The notes under the pieces are model-generated. The model ran no database searches and was not told where the DNA came from. It worked only from the letters and a program-made list of their open reading frames with translations. The position numbers and the translations under genes were made by a program. 64,000 nucleotides of DNA, from positions 239,501 through 303,500 of the forward strand of contig CALYLW010000327.1 in the NCBI GenBank assembly GCA_944989445.1, read 5' to 3'. This stretch comes from Ampullaceana balthica. Taxonomy: Eukaryota; Mollusca; Gastropoda; Lymnaeidae. Positions 1-12,930 of the stretch are shown here, in pieces (the stretch's first letter is position 1; the number at the start of each line of letters is the position of its first letter).

Positions 1-1724
1 TGAAAGAATCACTGCCATTTTTAAGAAAAAGGTTTGCACTGAGATATTTTTTCCCAATCAAAAAAAAGAATCACATTTAAAATGATATTACATTCAATGA
101 GACTAGCTTGAGGCACTTGAGCAGCATTTGTCATCAATACTCAAATAAGGTTTTCCCTAATGATTATTAATTTTTCCTGCCCACACTAAAAAATTAAGTT
201 ACCTTTGATTGGTCTTCACAATATTAATTGGTAAATAATTCAGCCTGCATGTCAGTTTTATTTTATTAAATTAATTTCACTATTTGTTTGAATATTTTAC
301 TATACATTTTACTTTCAAAAGTTACTATAAAAATTAAGTTTAACTGTTTATATAGCCTGTAAAAAAAAAGCAAAATAACTGCAGCTTTAAACAAATGCTT
401 ATGTTATCAATTAGAGGTAATAAGATTTCAAAAAATACAAGTACAGTTATTCAACTTTGAAAATATCTATTTATCTATGCACAATATTTAATAAAGTCTT
501 TTCTGTAATTGCATGTTATAAATTTTGTCTTTAATTTTCACTCTTGTGTTATTAATGTCATACAATTAATTGTGTATTTATCAGATTTACTATAATTCTT
601 GAACTGACATAAATTCCCTAAAAATGTTAAGTAGTGTAAAGTTAAAAGAAGTATGCAATGAATTTATTAAAAATTGAGAGAGCCAGTCTTAATTTTGTTC
701 CTTTAAATTTTGGGTCAATTTGATAATTTTGGAAACTTGTCTTCAGTCTTTACAAAGTGATTTCTCTCTGTTTTTACACAAGTTTGTGTGTATGTTTGTT
801 TAGAAACAAAATCTTTCATTAATTATTTGGAGATTCTCAAAGTATTTACTTTAATTCAGTAATTAATATGAATATTTGACAAGCCATGAAACAGAGTTTC
901 ATCATTGTTATGAAAATAATGATTTCTGAAAGTTTTTATTGCAGGAAGTACACGGTTGAGGTACATTATTTCACTTGCTTGTTTCATCTGTCTTATTTTT
1001 TAAAATATTTTTAAGGCGACTAGGAATTGTATAATATTTTTTTCTCTAAGATTTCTATCATATATTTAAAATGTATTGTGTACTCCCTGAATCTATTGTG
1101 AGGTATGTCTCTCCTGATATTGTGACTTGCGAAATTTATGTGCTATAGAGGTATTAAATATTTATTGATGTTGCAACCAATGTCTTCAGTATTTTATTTA
1201 AACTCAAAATAATTGAACATCATCCTGATTATTTTTTAAGTTTATAAACTTAGTCTATCAATATCTATGCTAGCAAGCACCCTAGTCTTATAGTCATGGC
1301 GAACAACGAGATAATCGATTTCACCTACGATTTAACGTTCCTGTCTCATTTTAAACTTTTACATTTTCATAAATTTGGAACTAAAGGTCTCTTCTGACTA
1401 AATATCACATTTTAAATTTATTTTCTACTAAAGCCAGCTTACCTTTGATCAATTTAGAAGTAGATATAAACCAAGAATGTCCTGGGATTAGTTCCGTTCT
1501 AAACGATTCGAATATTTTGAGCGAACTGATCCCAATTATCCGACTTATCCCAATTATCCGACACTCACTGTAAATCGAAAATATTTCAATCGTGTTATCA
1601 GACCGGGATCCAGCCATTTTTTGCAAATCCGACTCCGGCTTCAGCTCCGGCTGATTTCACTTCATAAATCAGTCCGAATCCGACTCCGATGGGATTTTAA
1701 AAATTTGAATCCGGTACACCCCTA
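1..1724. other. AT-rich intergenic sequence, no gene seen
   Basis: No open frame, splice pattern or RNA gene stands out. The sequence is strongly AT-rich. Near 1610-1720 there is a short stretch repeating a TCCGGCTCCG-like motif that ends in CCGGTACACCCCTA. A similar motif in the opposite sense occurs at about 48126-48190, so this is probably the end of a dispersed repeat. Confidence 0.6.
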
Positions 1725-1935
1725 GTTACGATATTAATAGATTGCATACTTTCATTAAATACATATTTATATGTCCATAAAAATATTTGAAACAAGCTTA
1801 TTTACAATTAGAAAATACGGCTAATTTTTTATATTTTTTTTGTCAAAGCTTTGTGACGTAATATTGGAGGGGGGTTCTAAGTTTTTGTGACGAGGGGGGG
1901 GGGTCAAAAATCACGTGACGTCATTTACTAGTCTT
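1725..1935. mobile_element. P-family repeat, truncated copy
   Basis: This matches the right-hand part of the P-family copies at 14955-15362 and 18562-20771. It has the AAAATACGGCT motif, then GCTTTGTGACGT, a G-run, and finally GTGACGTCATTTA. It lacks the outermost TGGACGGCCCC end and the whole left half, so it is a decayed fragment. Confidence 0.6.
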
Positions 1936-2042
1936 ATATTAACTTGCCTTGTTAATTTTAATCGGACATCCCATCCCACTATTTGTTTATAATTCTTTCA
2001 CGTGTTCAGTTCACGCGTTGACGCCGATGATCACACACCTTA

Positions 2043-2953
2043 GGGGCCGTCCATAAATGACGTCACGCACCTAGGGAGGAGGGGGGTCACACTTTTGTGA
2101 CGATGCGTGACGAGGGGGAGGGAGGGGGTTGAAGAAATGTGACGTCACATCAAAAGGGTAACTTCAAATAAAACTTCCACTGAAATATTAGGTGGCTTAC
2201 AATTTATTTAATTAATTTTTTTTTAAAATCAGTGCTTCGCAATGTGCCGGTCGGTAGGCCATCAGACGCTGGTTGGCGTAAGCTATCAAGACACGAAAAT
2301 TAAATCTAATTATAAGTTTGAGAATCCACAAGATAACATATAAAATTGTTACACTGCATCGTTTGATGTTGACATCAAAGCATTTGTGATGTAACCGCAG
2401 CTCCGTTTGGTTCTCTCGAACTTTTTTGCCCGTTACCCCAAAATATACAAGTTTATGTGTGCGTTATATGTGTCTCAACTGGTAAATAAATAATGTCGGC
2501 GTATTTCAAAGACTCGTTAACTTCCTGGCATTGATTCATTCAATTAATCTTAATCTTTTTTTGTGTTATATGATTTTTCTTTCATGTCCAGAGGAAAAAG
2601 TTGTATGAAAATACCTTGTAGCTTGTCAGAACTTTTATTTTATTTCACTTTGAAAGATACTTCTCAAGCATTTTCGTGTTAAAATTATTTCACAGGGAAT
2701 ATTTCAAAAAAATAATTTTAATTTGATAAATTTTGGCGTGCCGTACACATCGTAAGACGCGTGAAGATATTTTATATTAAAACGTCATTAAATAAATTGC
2801 CATCAATGAACTAGTTAAGTGGAAATTTTATTTAAAGCTTTGCGATTTTTTGACGTGACGTCACATTTCTTTAAACACCCCCTCCCCATCGTCACACATC
2901 TTCACAAATGCTTGACATTTTTTAGGTGCGTGATGTCATTTATGGACGGCCCC
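2043..2953 (+). mobile_element. P-family DNA element with terminal inverted repeats
   Basis: The left end GGGGCCGTCCATAAATGACG is mirrored by a right end reading TGATGTCATTTATGGACGGC and then CCC. The roughly 25-bp inverted termini bound a 911-bp element. Next to each end is a G-rich (left) or C-rich (right) stretch and TGACGTCA octamers. The middle holds no long open frame. The internal segment 2230-2500 (GTGCCGGTCGGTAGG onward) is shared with the copies at 18562-20771 and, inverted, 28422-29692. It is probably a non-autonomous transposon. I saw no clear target duplication, and I do not assign a superfamily. Confidence 0.75.
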
Positions 2954-4809
2954 CAATGACAAATAGTGATTGGAACACGTTCCAAAAGGATCCATTGAGT
3001 CAATACATTTGTGTCTATTGCCTCCAGTTCTTCAACATCCTGTCGTCTATAACTTACATTCTTAAGCGCTTTTAGGATCAAATCGGGTACTGTCGGTGGT
3101 GTTAATTTTTCTTGTTGGTAATACACGATTTTTTTTCAAATAATGTGAATGTGGTCGTATTCTAAAAAAAATTAATTAATATAGCTTACAAAAAAAATAT
3201 GTACTTTTCGTGAAATTTGTAGTTGATACTATACATGTATTAGTAATAATATTGGTAGATCTTTGTGGGGTCGTTTACTAGGGTCGGGTTGTTGTGTGTG
3301 CGGGTGTTGTGGCCCTTATACATCCTTTACGTAAGTGATAAAATGGCACATGCCTTCATCCCAATTTGAGACCCCTGTACTAGGGCTACAGCTACTAGGC
3401 TTAGGAGATCAGCATAATAGTTTGTTTAAAAACTTCCATAATTTGTGACGACCTGTTTAATGGTTGAAAAAAAGTTGCTAAATCCAGGTGAATTCATTAA
3501 TTCTCAAAATTGGTAGCCTGGGCTTTTTTAGCCAGTGATGATGTGAGAATGCTGGACGTGTGAGGTGTTCCGACGTAAGAATGGAGCTGTTCTGTGTCAT
3601 CCGCTTATAATGTTTAATAGGAACTAGCTAGCCTCAACTGAACTGATCCTTGTTCACAACCGGCCTACCACATTACACACATACACCCAAATGATGGCCA
3701 ACACCATTCACTTTGCTGTTAACCCAAATGCGGGGCCGCGTCCTATAAGAAGTGGCGCTCGGGTGATTATGCCCTCCAACCTGTTGGCGTGAGCCAAACG
3801 TCACCATCTGCTGCTGCTGCTGCTGTCGCGACCGCCTGTGTAATCACATTGTACAGCACACAAAACTTCGTTAAGTGCTCGGAAAAGGAGAAGGGCCGTG
3901 GGGCTTGACAGCGTGACACCCAAGAACTGACCTCAGGCTCTTATTCTCACCCGGGGCTTGGTCATCTGGTCATTTTCATCTTCGGGTGACCCGCGATTTG
4001 ACCTTTGTAACAGGATGGGTTGGGGTGGGGGAGACTGAATGGGTAACAGTGACGTCACAGGGGTGGCATTTGAAAAATCTTATTTTATTCAGTTATTAAA
4101 AATTACTTGTATATTTTTTGTTTACAAAGATTATGCTCTCTATGATTATATATACTTAAAGAAACATCCTATTTGATTGCATAAACATTCAAAAATTCAA
4201 AGATTTGTCCTGGATATTATAGTAGTCGGTTCGAACGACCATGAGCGTTTTCTTTCTTCGCTAGCACATACAGCTGCGTTCAGTTGATATAATCGAAAGA
4301 CCATTATAAATATCAGATTCTCTTACTTGGCCTAAGGAATTAATCACCGAGATAAAATTTCTCTACTTGATGATGGGTTAGTGGAAAAAGATGCAAATAT
4401 TTTCAATTTCCTTATGAAAAGGTAAGCTTTTACAGTTAATTTTCATTTGTTTCATCAAACCTGATAATGATGCATGTCTTTTATTAATATTTTCAACATG
4501 CTTGTCAGATTGTTTCATTAGTGTTTATCACACAAAAAACATAAGAATAAAAATAAACAATTAAAAAATTTTTAGTCTATTATTTGTTTATTTTTTATAA
4601 AAATTAAATAAATAAAACACTTTAATCGATCATACAAATCATGGAAAAGTAATGGATGCTAGAGAAGTCAATATAAAAAGTACAATTTACAATAATTATT
4701 ATTTTTCCAAAACAGATTTTGTGACCAGGTCAGTTTTGAAAATTAAATAGTTAATGAAGATATTTTGTTTAAATTGAATATTTTTAATTGTTAAATATTT
4801 TTAGCTCTG
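2954..4809. other. Intergenic stretch with a decayed transposon end and a CTG repeat
   Basis: No coding region is supported. About 3250-3376 ends in GAGACCCCTGTAC, which in reverse reads like a hAT-type terminus (CAGGGGTCTC). A GC-richer patch runs from about 3660 to 4070 and holds (CTG)6 at 3808-3825. A lone TGACGTCA lies near 4051. From about 4100 the sequence is AT-rich and unremarkable until the satellite array begins. Confidence 0.5.
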
Positions 4810-7800
4810 ATTAAAAGCATAAGAATGATTCGGACAAATTTCACTAGGCCAGTGATAGTTACACTGTTAATGCAAAATTCTTATCATGATTAAATTGATT
4901 AACAGTGTCTTGGAAGCCTGATAAAGGAATTTTCTGTCATCTGGACCTTTTGAATGGTAATTTTCTGAAACATAAAAGTGCTAATCTTTTAGAAATTTAT
5001 TTCTCTTTTAAATATAAATTAAGGGCAATTACTCATTAATATTTTTAAAAACATACAAATAAAGGTTAATATGTAAGTAGACCTTTTAATATAAAAATGA
5101 TACTATTTTTATCTGTAGTTTACCATAAAACTGTGTGTAGTAAGCCCAGATACAGCTGTTTAACAATTAATGGGGCCCCTCCGGCAGAAAAAGTTTGGAG
5201 ACCCCTGGTCTAGATTATGAAATTACACTTTACCTTGCTCAATGCAGAACTCTGTATCATGATAAACAATGTTTTGGAAGCCTGATAAAGGAATTTTCTA
5301 TCTTCTGGTCCTTTTTGTGGTAATTTGTCTGAAACATAAAAGTGCTAATCTTTTAGAATTTTATTTCTCTTAAATATGAAATAAGGGCAATAACTTATCA
5401 GTTTAAAAAAATCTAAATTGCAAATAAAGGTTAATATGTTAGTAGAACAAAAACATTTAAGGGACTAGATTATGAAATTAACTTTTACCTTGCTCAATGC
5501 AGAACTCCGTATCATGATTAACAGTGTCTTGGAAGCCTGATAAAGGAATTTTCAGTCATCTGGATCCTTTATTGGTAATTTTCTGAAACATAAAACTGAT
5601 AATCTTTTAGAATTTTATATCTCTTAAATGTGAAATAGGGTCAATAACTTATTAATTTAAAAAAATTTAAATTGTGATAAAAGTTAATATGTTAGTAGTA
5701 CATAAACATTTAAGGGTCTATATTATGAATTTACACTTTACCTTGCTAAAAGCAGAATTCTGTATCATGATAAACAATGTCTTGGAAGCCTGATAAAGGA
5801 ATTTTCAATGTCTGGATCCTTTGAGATGTAATTTTCTGAAACATAAAACTGCTAATCTTTTAGAATTTTATTTCTCTTAAATTTAAATATAATTTAAGAA
5901 CATTTGCTAATTATTTTTTTAAAAACAAATTCAAATAAAGGTTAATATGTTAGTAGTTAACAAATATTTATGGGTATAGATTATGAAATTACACTTTACC
6001 TTTCTCAATGCAGAACTGTATCATGATTACAATGTCTTGGAAGCCTGATAAAGGAATTTTCAGTCATCTGGATCCTTTATGGTAATTTTCTGAAACATAA
6101 ACCTGCTAATCTTTTAGAATTTTATTTCTCTTAAATTTGAAATAAGGGCAATTACTATCAATTTTTTAAAAATCTATTGCAATAAAGGTTAGTATGTTAG
6201 TAGAACAAAACATTTAAGGGACTAGATTATGAAATTATACTTTTACCTTGCTCAATGCAGAACTCTGTATCATGATTAACAATGTCTTGGAAGCCTGATA
6301 AAGGAATTTTCTATCTTCTGGATCCTTTTTGTGGTAATTTTCTGAAACATAAAACTGCTAATCTTTTAGAATTTTATTTCTCTTAAATATGAAATAAGGG
6401 CAATAACTTATCAGTTTAAAAAAATCTAAATTGCAATAAAGGTTAATATGTTAGTAGTAAATAAACATTTAAGGGTCTATATTATGAATTTACACCTTAC
6501 CTTGCTAAAAAGCAGAATTCTGTATCATGATAAACAATGTCTTGGAAGCCTGATAAAATAATTTTCAGTCATCTGAATCCTTGAATGCTAATTTTCTGAA
6601 ACATAAAACTGCTAATCTTTTAGAATTTTATTTCTCTTAAACATAATATAATTTAAGAACATTTGCTAATAAATTTTTTCTAAAAACAAATTCAAATAAA
6701 GGTTAATATGTTAGTAGTTAACAAATATTTATGGGTACTAGATTATGAAATTACACTTTACCTTTCTCAATGCAGAACTGTGTATCATGATTAACAATGT
6801 CTTGGAAGCCTGATAAAGGAATTTTCAATGTCTCTGGACCTTTGAGAAGTACTTTTCTGAAACATAAAACTGCTAATCTTTTAGAATTTTATTTCTCTTA
6901 AATGTGAAATAAAGGCAATTAAATTTTTTTTTAAAACTTAATTCAAATAAAGTTTAATATGTTAGTAGAACAAAAACATTAAGGGACTAGATTATGAAAT
7001 TATATTTTACCTTGCTCAATGCAGAACTCTGAATCATGGTTAACAATGTCTTGGAAGCCTGATAAAGGAATTTTCATTCTTCTTGATCCTTGAGTGGTAA
7101 TTTTCTGAAACATAAAACTGTTAATCTTTTAGATTTTTATTTCTCTTAAATATGAAATAATGGGCAATTACTTATTCAATTTTTTTTATATTTTAAAAAA
7201 GGTCAATATGTTAGTAGAACAAAAACATTTAAGGGACTAGATTATGAAATTATCTTTTACCTTGCTCAATGTAGAACTGCGTATCATGATTAACAGTGTC
7301 TTGGAAGCCTGATAAAGGAATTTTCAGTCATCTGGATCCTTTATTGGTAATTTTCTGAAACATAAAACTGATAATCTTTTAGAATTTTATATCTCTTAAA
7401 TGTGAAATAAGGGTCAATAACTTATCAATTTTAAAAAAATCTAAATTGCGATAAAAGTTAATATGTTAGTAGTACATAAACATTTAAGGGTCTATATTAT
7501 GAATTTACACTTTACCTTGCTAAAAGCAGAATTCTGTATCATGATAAACAATGTCTTGGAAGCCTGATAAAGGAATTTTCAATGTTGGACCTTTGAGAAG
7601 TAATTTTCTGAAACATAAAACTGCTAATCTTTTAGAATTTTATTTCTCTTAAACTTAAATATGCTGTAAGAACATTTGCTAATTAATTTTTTTGAAAAAC
7701 AAATTCAAATAAAGTTTAATAAGTTAGTAGTTAACAAATATTTATGGGTATAGATTATGAAATTACACTTTACCTTTCTCAATGCAGAACTGTGTTTTAC

Positions 7801-10800
7801 AATGTCTTGGAAGCCTGATAAAGGAATTTTCAGTCATTTGGATCCTTTATTGGTAATTTTCTGAAACATAAAACTGCTAATCTTTTAGAATTTTATTTCT
7901 CTTACATATGAAATAAGGGCATTACTTATCAATTTTTAAAAATCTATTGCAATAAAGTTTAGTATGTTAGTAGTACAAAAACATTTAAGGGACTAGATTA
8001 TGAAATTATATTTGACCTTGCTCAATGCAGAACTCTGTATCATGATTAACAATTTCTTGGAAGCCTGATAAAGGAATTTTCAATATTCTGGACCTTTGAG
8101 AAAGTAATTTTCTGAAACTATAAAACTGCTAATCTTTTAGAATTTTATTTCTCTTTAATATGAAATTAGGGTAATAACTTATCAATTTAACAAAAACTAA
8201 ATTGCAATAAAGGTTAATATGTTAGTAGTTAACAAATATTTATGAGTATAGATTATGAAATTACACTTTACCTTTCTCAATGCAGAACTGTGTATCATGA
8301 TTAACAATGTCTTGGAAGCCTGATAAAGGAATTTTCAGTCATCTGGATCCTTTATTGGTAATTTTCTGAAACATAAAACTGCTAATCTTTTAGAATTTTA
8401 TTTATCTTAAATGTGAAATAAAGGCAATTAATTATTAATTTTTTTAAAAACTTAATTCCAATAAAGTTTATTATGTTAGTAGAACAAAACATTTAAGGGA
8501 CTAGATTATGAAATTATATTTTTACCTTGCTCAATGCAGAACTCTGTATCATGGTTAACAATGTTCTGGAAGCCTGATAAAGGAATTTTCTATCTTCTGG
8601 TCCTTTTTGTGGTATTTGTCTGAAACATATAACTGCTAATCTTTTAGAATTTTATTTCTCTTAAATATGAACTAAGGGCAATAACTTATCAGTTTAAAGA
8701 AATCTAAATTGCAATTAAGGTTAATATGTTAGTAGTAAATAAACATTTAAGGGTCTATATTATGAATTTGCACCTTACCTTGCTAAAAGCAGAATTCTGT
8801 ATCATGATAAACAATGTCTTGGAAGCCTGTTTAAAATAATTTTCAGTCATCTGAATCCTTGAATGCTAATTTTCTGAAACATAAAACTGCTAATCTTTTA
8901 GAATTTTATTTCTCTTAAACTAAAATATGCTGTGAGAACATTTACTGATTAATTTTTTTTAAAACAATTTCAAATAAAGGTTAATATGTTAGTAGTTAAC
9001 AAATAGTTTATAGGTCTAGATTATGAAATTACACTTTACCTTTCTCAATGCAGAACTGTGTATCATTATTAACAATGTCTTGGAAGCCTGATAAAGGAAT
9101 TTTCAGTCATCTGGATCCTTTATGGTAATTTTCTGAAATTTTCAGTCATCTGGATCCTTTATTGGTAATTTTCTGAAACATAAAACTGCTAATCTTTTAG
9201 AATTTTATTTATCTTAAATGTTAAATAAAGGCAATTATTTTTTTTATTTTTTTTTAAAACTTAATTCCAATAAAGTTTAATATGTTAGTAGAACAAAAAC
9301 ATTTAAGGGACTAGATTATGAAATTATATTTTACCTTGCTCAATGCAGAACTTTGTATCATTATTAACAATTTCTTGGAAGCCTGAAAAAGGAATTTTCT
9401 ATCTTCTCATCCTTTTGTGGTAATTTGTCTGAAACATAAAACTGCTAATCTTTTAGAATTTTATTTCTCTTAAATATGAAATAAGTGCAATAACTTATCA
9501 ATTTAACAAAAACTAAATTGCATTAAAGGTTAATATGTTAGTAGTACATAAACATTTAAGGGTCTATATTATGAATTTAAACTTTACCTTGCTAAAAGCA
9601 GAATTCTGTATCATGATAAACAATGTCTTGGAAGCCTGATAAAATAATTTTCAGTCATCTGAATCCTTGAATGGTAATTTTCTGAAACATAAAACTGCTA
9701 ATCTTTTAGAATTTTATTTCTCTTAAACTTAAATATGCTGTAAGAACATTTGCTAACTAATTTTTTTAAAAACAAATTCAAATAAAGGTTAATATGTTAG
9801 TAGTTAACAAATATTTATGGGTATAGATTATGAAATTACACTTTATCTTTCTCAATGCAGAACTGTGTATCATTATTAACAATGTCTTGGAAGCCTGATA
9901 AAGGAATTTTCTATCTTCTGGTCCTTTTTGTGGTATTTGTCTGAAACATAAAACTGCTAATCTTTTAGAATTTTATTTCTCTTAAATATGAAATAAGGGC
10001 AATAACTTATCAGTTTAAAGAAATCTAAATTGCAATAAAGGTTAATATGTTAGTAGTACATAAACATCTAAGGGTCTATATTATGAATTTACACTTTACC
10101 TTGCTAAAAGCATAATTCTGTATCATGATAAACAATTTCTTGGAAGCCTGTTAAAATAATTTTCAGTCATCAGAATCCTTAAATGCTAATTTTCTGAAAC
10201 ATAAAACTGCTAATCTTTTAGAATTTTATTTCTCTTAAACTTACATATAATTTAAGAACATTTGCTAATTAATTTTTTTAAAAACAAATTCAAATTAAGG
10301 TTAATATGTTAGTAGTTAACAAATATTTATGGGTATAGATTATGAAATTAGACTTTACCTTTCTCAATGCAGAACTGTGTATCATTATTAACAATGTCTT
10401 GGAAGCCTGATAAAGGAATTTTCAGTCATCTGGATCCTTTATTGGTAATTTTCTGAAACATAAAACTGCTAATCTTTTAGAATTTTATTTCTCTTAAACT
10501 AAAATATACCGTAAGAGCATTTGCTAATTAATTTTTTTTAAAACAAATTCAAATAAAGGTTAATATGTTAGTAGTTAACAAATATTTATAGGTCTAGATT
10601 ATGAAATTATATTTTACCTTGCTCAATGCAGAACTCTGTATCATTAACAATTTCTTGGAAGCCTGATAAAGGAATTTTCTATCTTCTCGTCCTTTTGTGG
10701 TAATTGTCTGAAACATAAGACTGCTAATCTTTTAGAATTTTATTTCTCTTAAACTTGGATATAATTTAAGAACATTTGCTAATAAATTTTTTTAAAAACA

Positions 10801-11284
10801 AATTCAAATAAAGGTTAATATGTTAGTAGTTAACAAATATTTATGGGTATAGATTATGAAATTACACTTTACTTTTCTCAATGCAGAACTTTGTATCATG
10901 ATTAACAATGTCTTGGAAGACTGATAAAGGAATTTTCAATGTTCTGGACCTTTGAGAAGTAAATTTCTGAAACATGAAACTGCTAATCTTTTAGAATTTT
11001 ATTTCTCTCAATTATGAAATAAAGACAATTACTTATCAATTTAATGTTTAAAAAATTCCAATAAAGGTTAATATGTTAGTAGTACAAAACATTTAAGGAT
11101 ATGGATGATGAAATTATATTTTACTTTGCTCAATGCAGAACTCCTATCATGATTAACAGTGTCTTGGAAGCCTGATTAAGGAATTTTCAGTCAGCTGAAT
11201 TCTTGAATGGTAATTTTCTGAAACTTGAAACTGCTAATCTTTTAGAATTTTATTTCTCTGAAATGTGAAATAAGGACAATTAAA

Positions 11285-11536
11285 GCGCACTGGACTGTCG
11301 TACCGATGGTCACGGGTTCGAATCCGTGTGAAGGCAAGGGCTTGTCCCTGAGTCACCCCGCTCCGAATGGGTACCTAACACTACATGTAGTTAGGCGGCT
11401 GGGTAATGCGTGGAACCCACAAAGCCGTGGCCTGTGAACGCTGCATCACTTGCCAACAGATCATCTGTCATGGTCTGTGGACGCAACTATCTTCTGCATA
11501 GAAGGAGCGTCTGTATAGATAAGATAAGATAAGATA
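11285..11536 (+). mobile_element. tRNA-derived SINE, 5'-truncated copy 1
   Basis: It is nearly identical to the full copy at 48449-48735 but begins at GCGCACTGGACTG. It therefore lacks the first ~20 bases and the A box of the RNA polymerase III promoter. The B box GGTTCGAATCC is intact. It also lacks a ~27-bp block (TTCCCGGGGCCTAGGGCGTC region) present in the other two copies. It ends with the hairpin CTTCTGCATAGAAG, then GGAGCGTCTGTATA and a GATAA repeat tail. It is inserted in the diverged right edge of the satellite array. Confidence 0.85.
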
Positions 11537-11638
11537 ATTTAAAGGGTCCAGTTATGAAATTACATTGTACCTTTCTAATTACAGAACGTTGATCATGTTC
11601 AAGATGATCTTTAAATTCTGTTTAAGTTCTCATGATGT

Positions 11639-11910
11639 GCGCACTGGACTGTCGTACCGATGGTCACGGGTTCGAATCCGTGTGAAGGCAAGGGTTTGTT
11701 CCCGGGGCCTAGGGCGTCCCTGAGTCACCCCGCTCCGAATGGGTACCTAACACTACATGTAGTTAGGCGGCTGTGTAATGCGTGGAACCCACAAAGCCGT
11801 GGCCTGTGAATGCTGCATCACTTGCCAACAGATTATCTGTCATGGTCTGTGGACGCAACTATTTTCTGCATAGAAGGAGCGTCTGTATAGATAAGAAGAA
11901 GAAGATAAGA
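11639..11910 (+). mobile_element. tRNA-derived SINE, 5'-truncated copy 2
   Basis: This is a second copy starting at exactly the same internal base (GCGCACTGG) as the copy 100 bp upstream. It has the intact B box, the internal palindrome ACTACATGTAGT, the terminal hairpin and a GATAAGAAGAAGAAGATAAG tail. It retains the block missing from copy 1, so one is not a simple recent duplicate of the other. Confidence 0.85.
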
Positions 11911-12543
11911 TGTTTAATTCTCGGCAACATATAATCTGCTTATATGTAAGAATTATATTACTTCTTACATATGACATAAGGGCAATTATTTGTCAATTCC
12001 AATACCAAAGTGTTTAAAGTCTAATAAAGGTTTTAATATGTTACTAGTTAGTAGTACCAAAATATTTAAGGTTCTTGATTATGAAATTATATTGCACCTT
12101 GCTAACTGCAAGGTCTTGATAGCCTGATAAAGAAATATGTCCCCTTGACTCTTGATGAGGTATTTTCTTTAACACGAAACTGCTCATCAGTAATTATTAT
12201 ATTTCTTCTTAAATCGCCAATGCGTGCATTAATGTATAATTTTCATTTAATTTTATTTTTTAATTTATGAAACTTGTGAGGACTAAATATGAAGATCAAC
12301 TCTGGTCAACTGTAAAAACTGACTTCCTAGAAAAATAAGCAGTGTTTCCAACTCAAGCTTGACACAAAATGATGAATGGCAAATAGCGTAACACATTATC
12401 ATAACTTGAACCCTGTTTTTCCCGCCAGAGCACACTTGCTAAAGCGTGAACTTCGAAGTTAAGTTGTAGTCACCAAACTGTGCAAGATATTGGGGGAAGG
12501 GGGTGAGTTTTGGTAGTGGCTGTTGTTTCTTTTACCACGTTTT

Positions 12544-12765
12544 TATTAACTCGCTTTCGTTCCTGTGGCATTGTTTGTTGGTTTGTCCAAGATTTTTTCA
12601 AATCTGCCAACGTAAAATTGAACCACCTCGGATGGTCCTAGAGATCTGGAAATTTTACCACAGATAGATTTTGGATGACAATGCATTGTATTAAAATTTC
12701 AGATCGATCGAATGTACCGTTATTAAATTATTGAACTTTTTAGTTTATCTATAGTCTATATATAA
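12544..12765 (+). mobile_element. E-family repeat, diverged partial copy
   Basis: It starts with TTATTAACTCGC, followed after ~110 bp by ACAATGCATTGTATTAAAAT, then TTTCAGATCGATCGAATGTA and CCGTTATTAAATTATTG. These blocks match the inner part of the E-family units (for example 18750-19300). Both outer ends are missing or too diverged to place. Confidence 0.5.
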
Positions 12766-12930
12766 GCATCTGTACCGTCGGCTTTTGTTGACATCCGTGA
12801 GTTCCCCCCGTGACCACATCACAATGTTTTTAAAACGTTGGGCGGGCGCTTGTGAGGTGTTTGGTAAAATAGAGGTAAAAAAATATATTGTTAAAAACCA
12901 AGTTTTTATTAGTGGACTAAAAAGAATAAA

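Larger units (their letters stand above)
4810..12220 (+). repeat. Satellite array, ~250-bp monomers with three-variant higher-order pattern
   Basis: About 25 head-to-tail copies share the landmark TTGGAAGCCTGATAAAGGAA, seen for example at 4911, 5276, 5531, 5782, 6287, 6803, 7302, 8313, 9080, 9886, 10397 and 11163. The mean spacing is about 255 bp. Other shared blocks are TTTTCTGAAACATAAAACTG and GCTAATCTTTTAGAATTTTA. Three monomer types alternate and are told apart before the landmark: 'ACTAGATTATGAAATTAT ... GCTCAATGCAGAACTC', 'TCTATATTATGAATTTAC ... GCTAAAAGCAGAATTC' and 'TATAGATTATGAAATTAC ... TTCTCAATGCAGAACTG'. The dominant order is 1-2-3, giving a ~755-bp higher-order unit, with irregularities. 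A partial internal duplication sits at about 9120-9180. Both flanks (4810-5210 and 11100-12220) are more diverged. A scrap at about 5155-5208 reads as a hAT-like terminus (reverse of CAGGGGTCTCC). Nothing suggests coding. Confidence 0.92.

Noticed and set aside
11285..11360. Possible functional tRNA gene (B box GGTTCGAATCC)
   Set aside because: The A box and acceptor stem are missing, and the sequence is one of three copies with an unrelated 3' body and a LINE-like tail. It is a SINE.
4810..12220. CRISPR-like array because of regular repeats
   Set aside because: Whole monomers repeat without unique spacers, the period is ~250 bp and the DNA is eukaryotic. It is a satellite.
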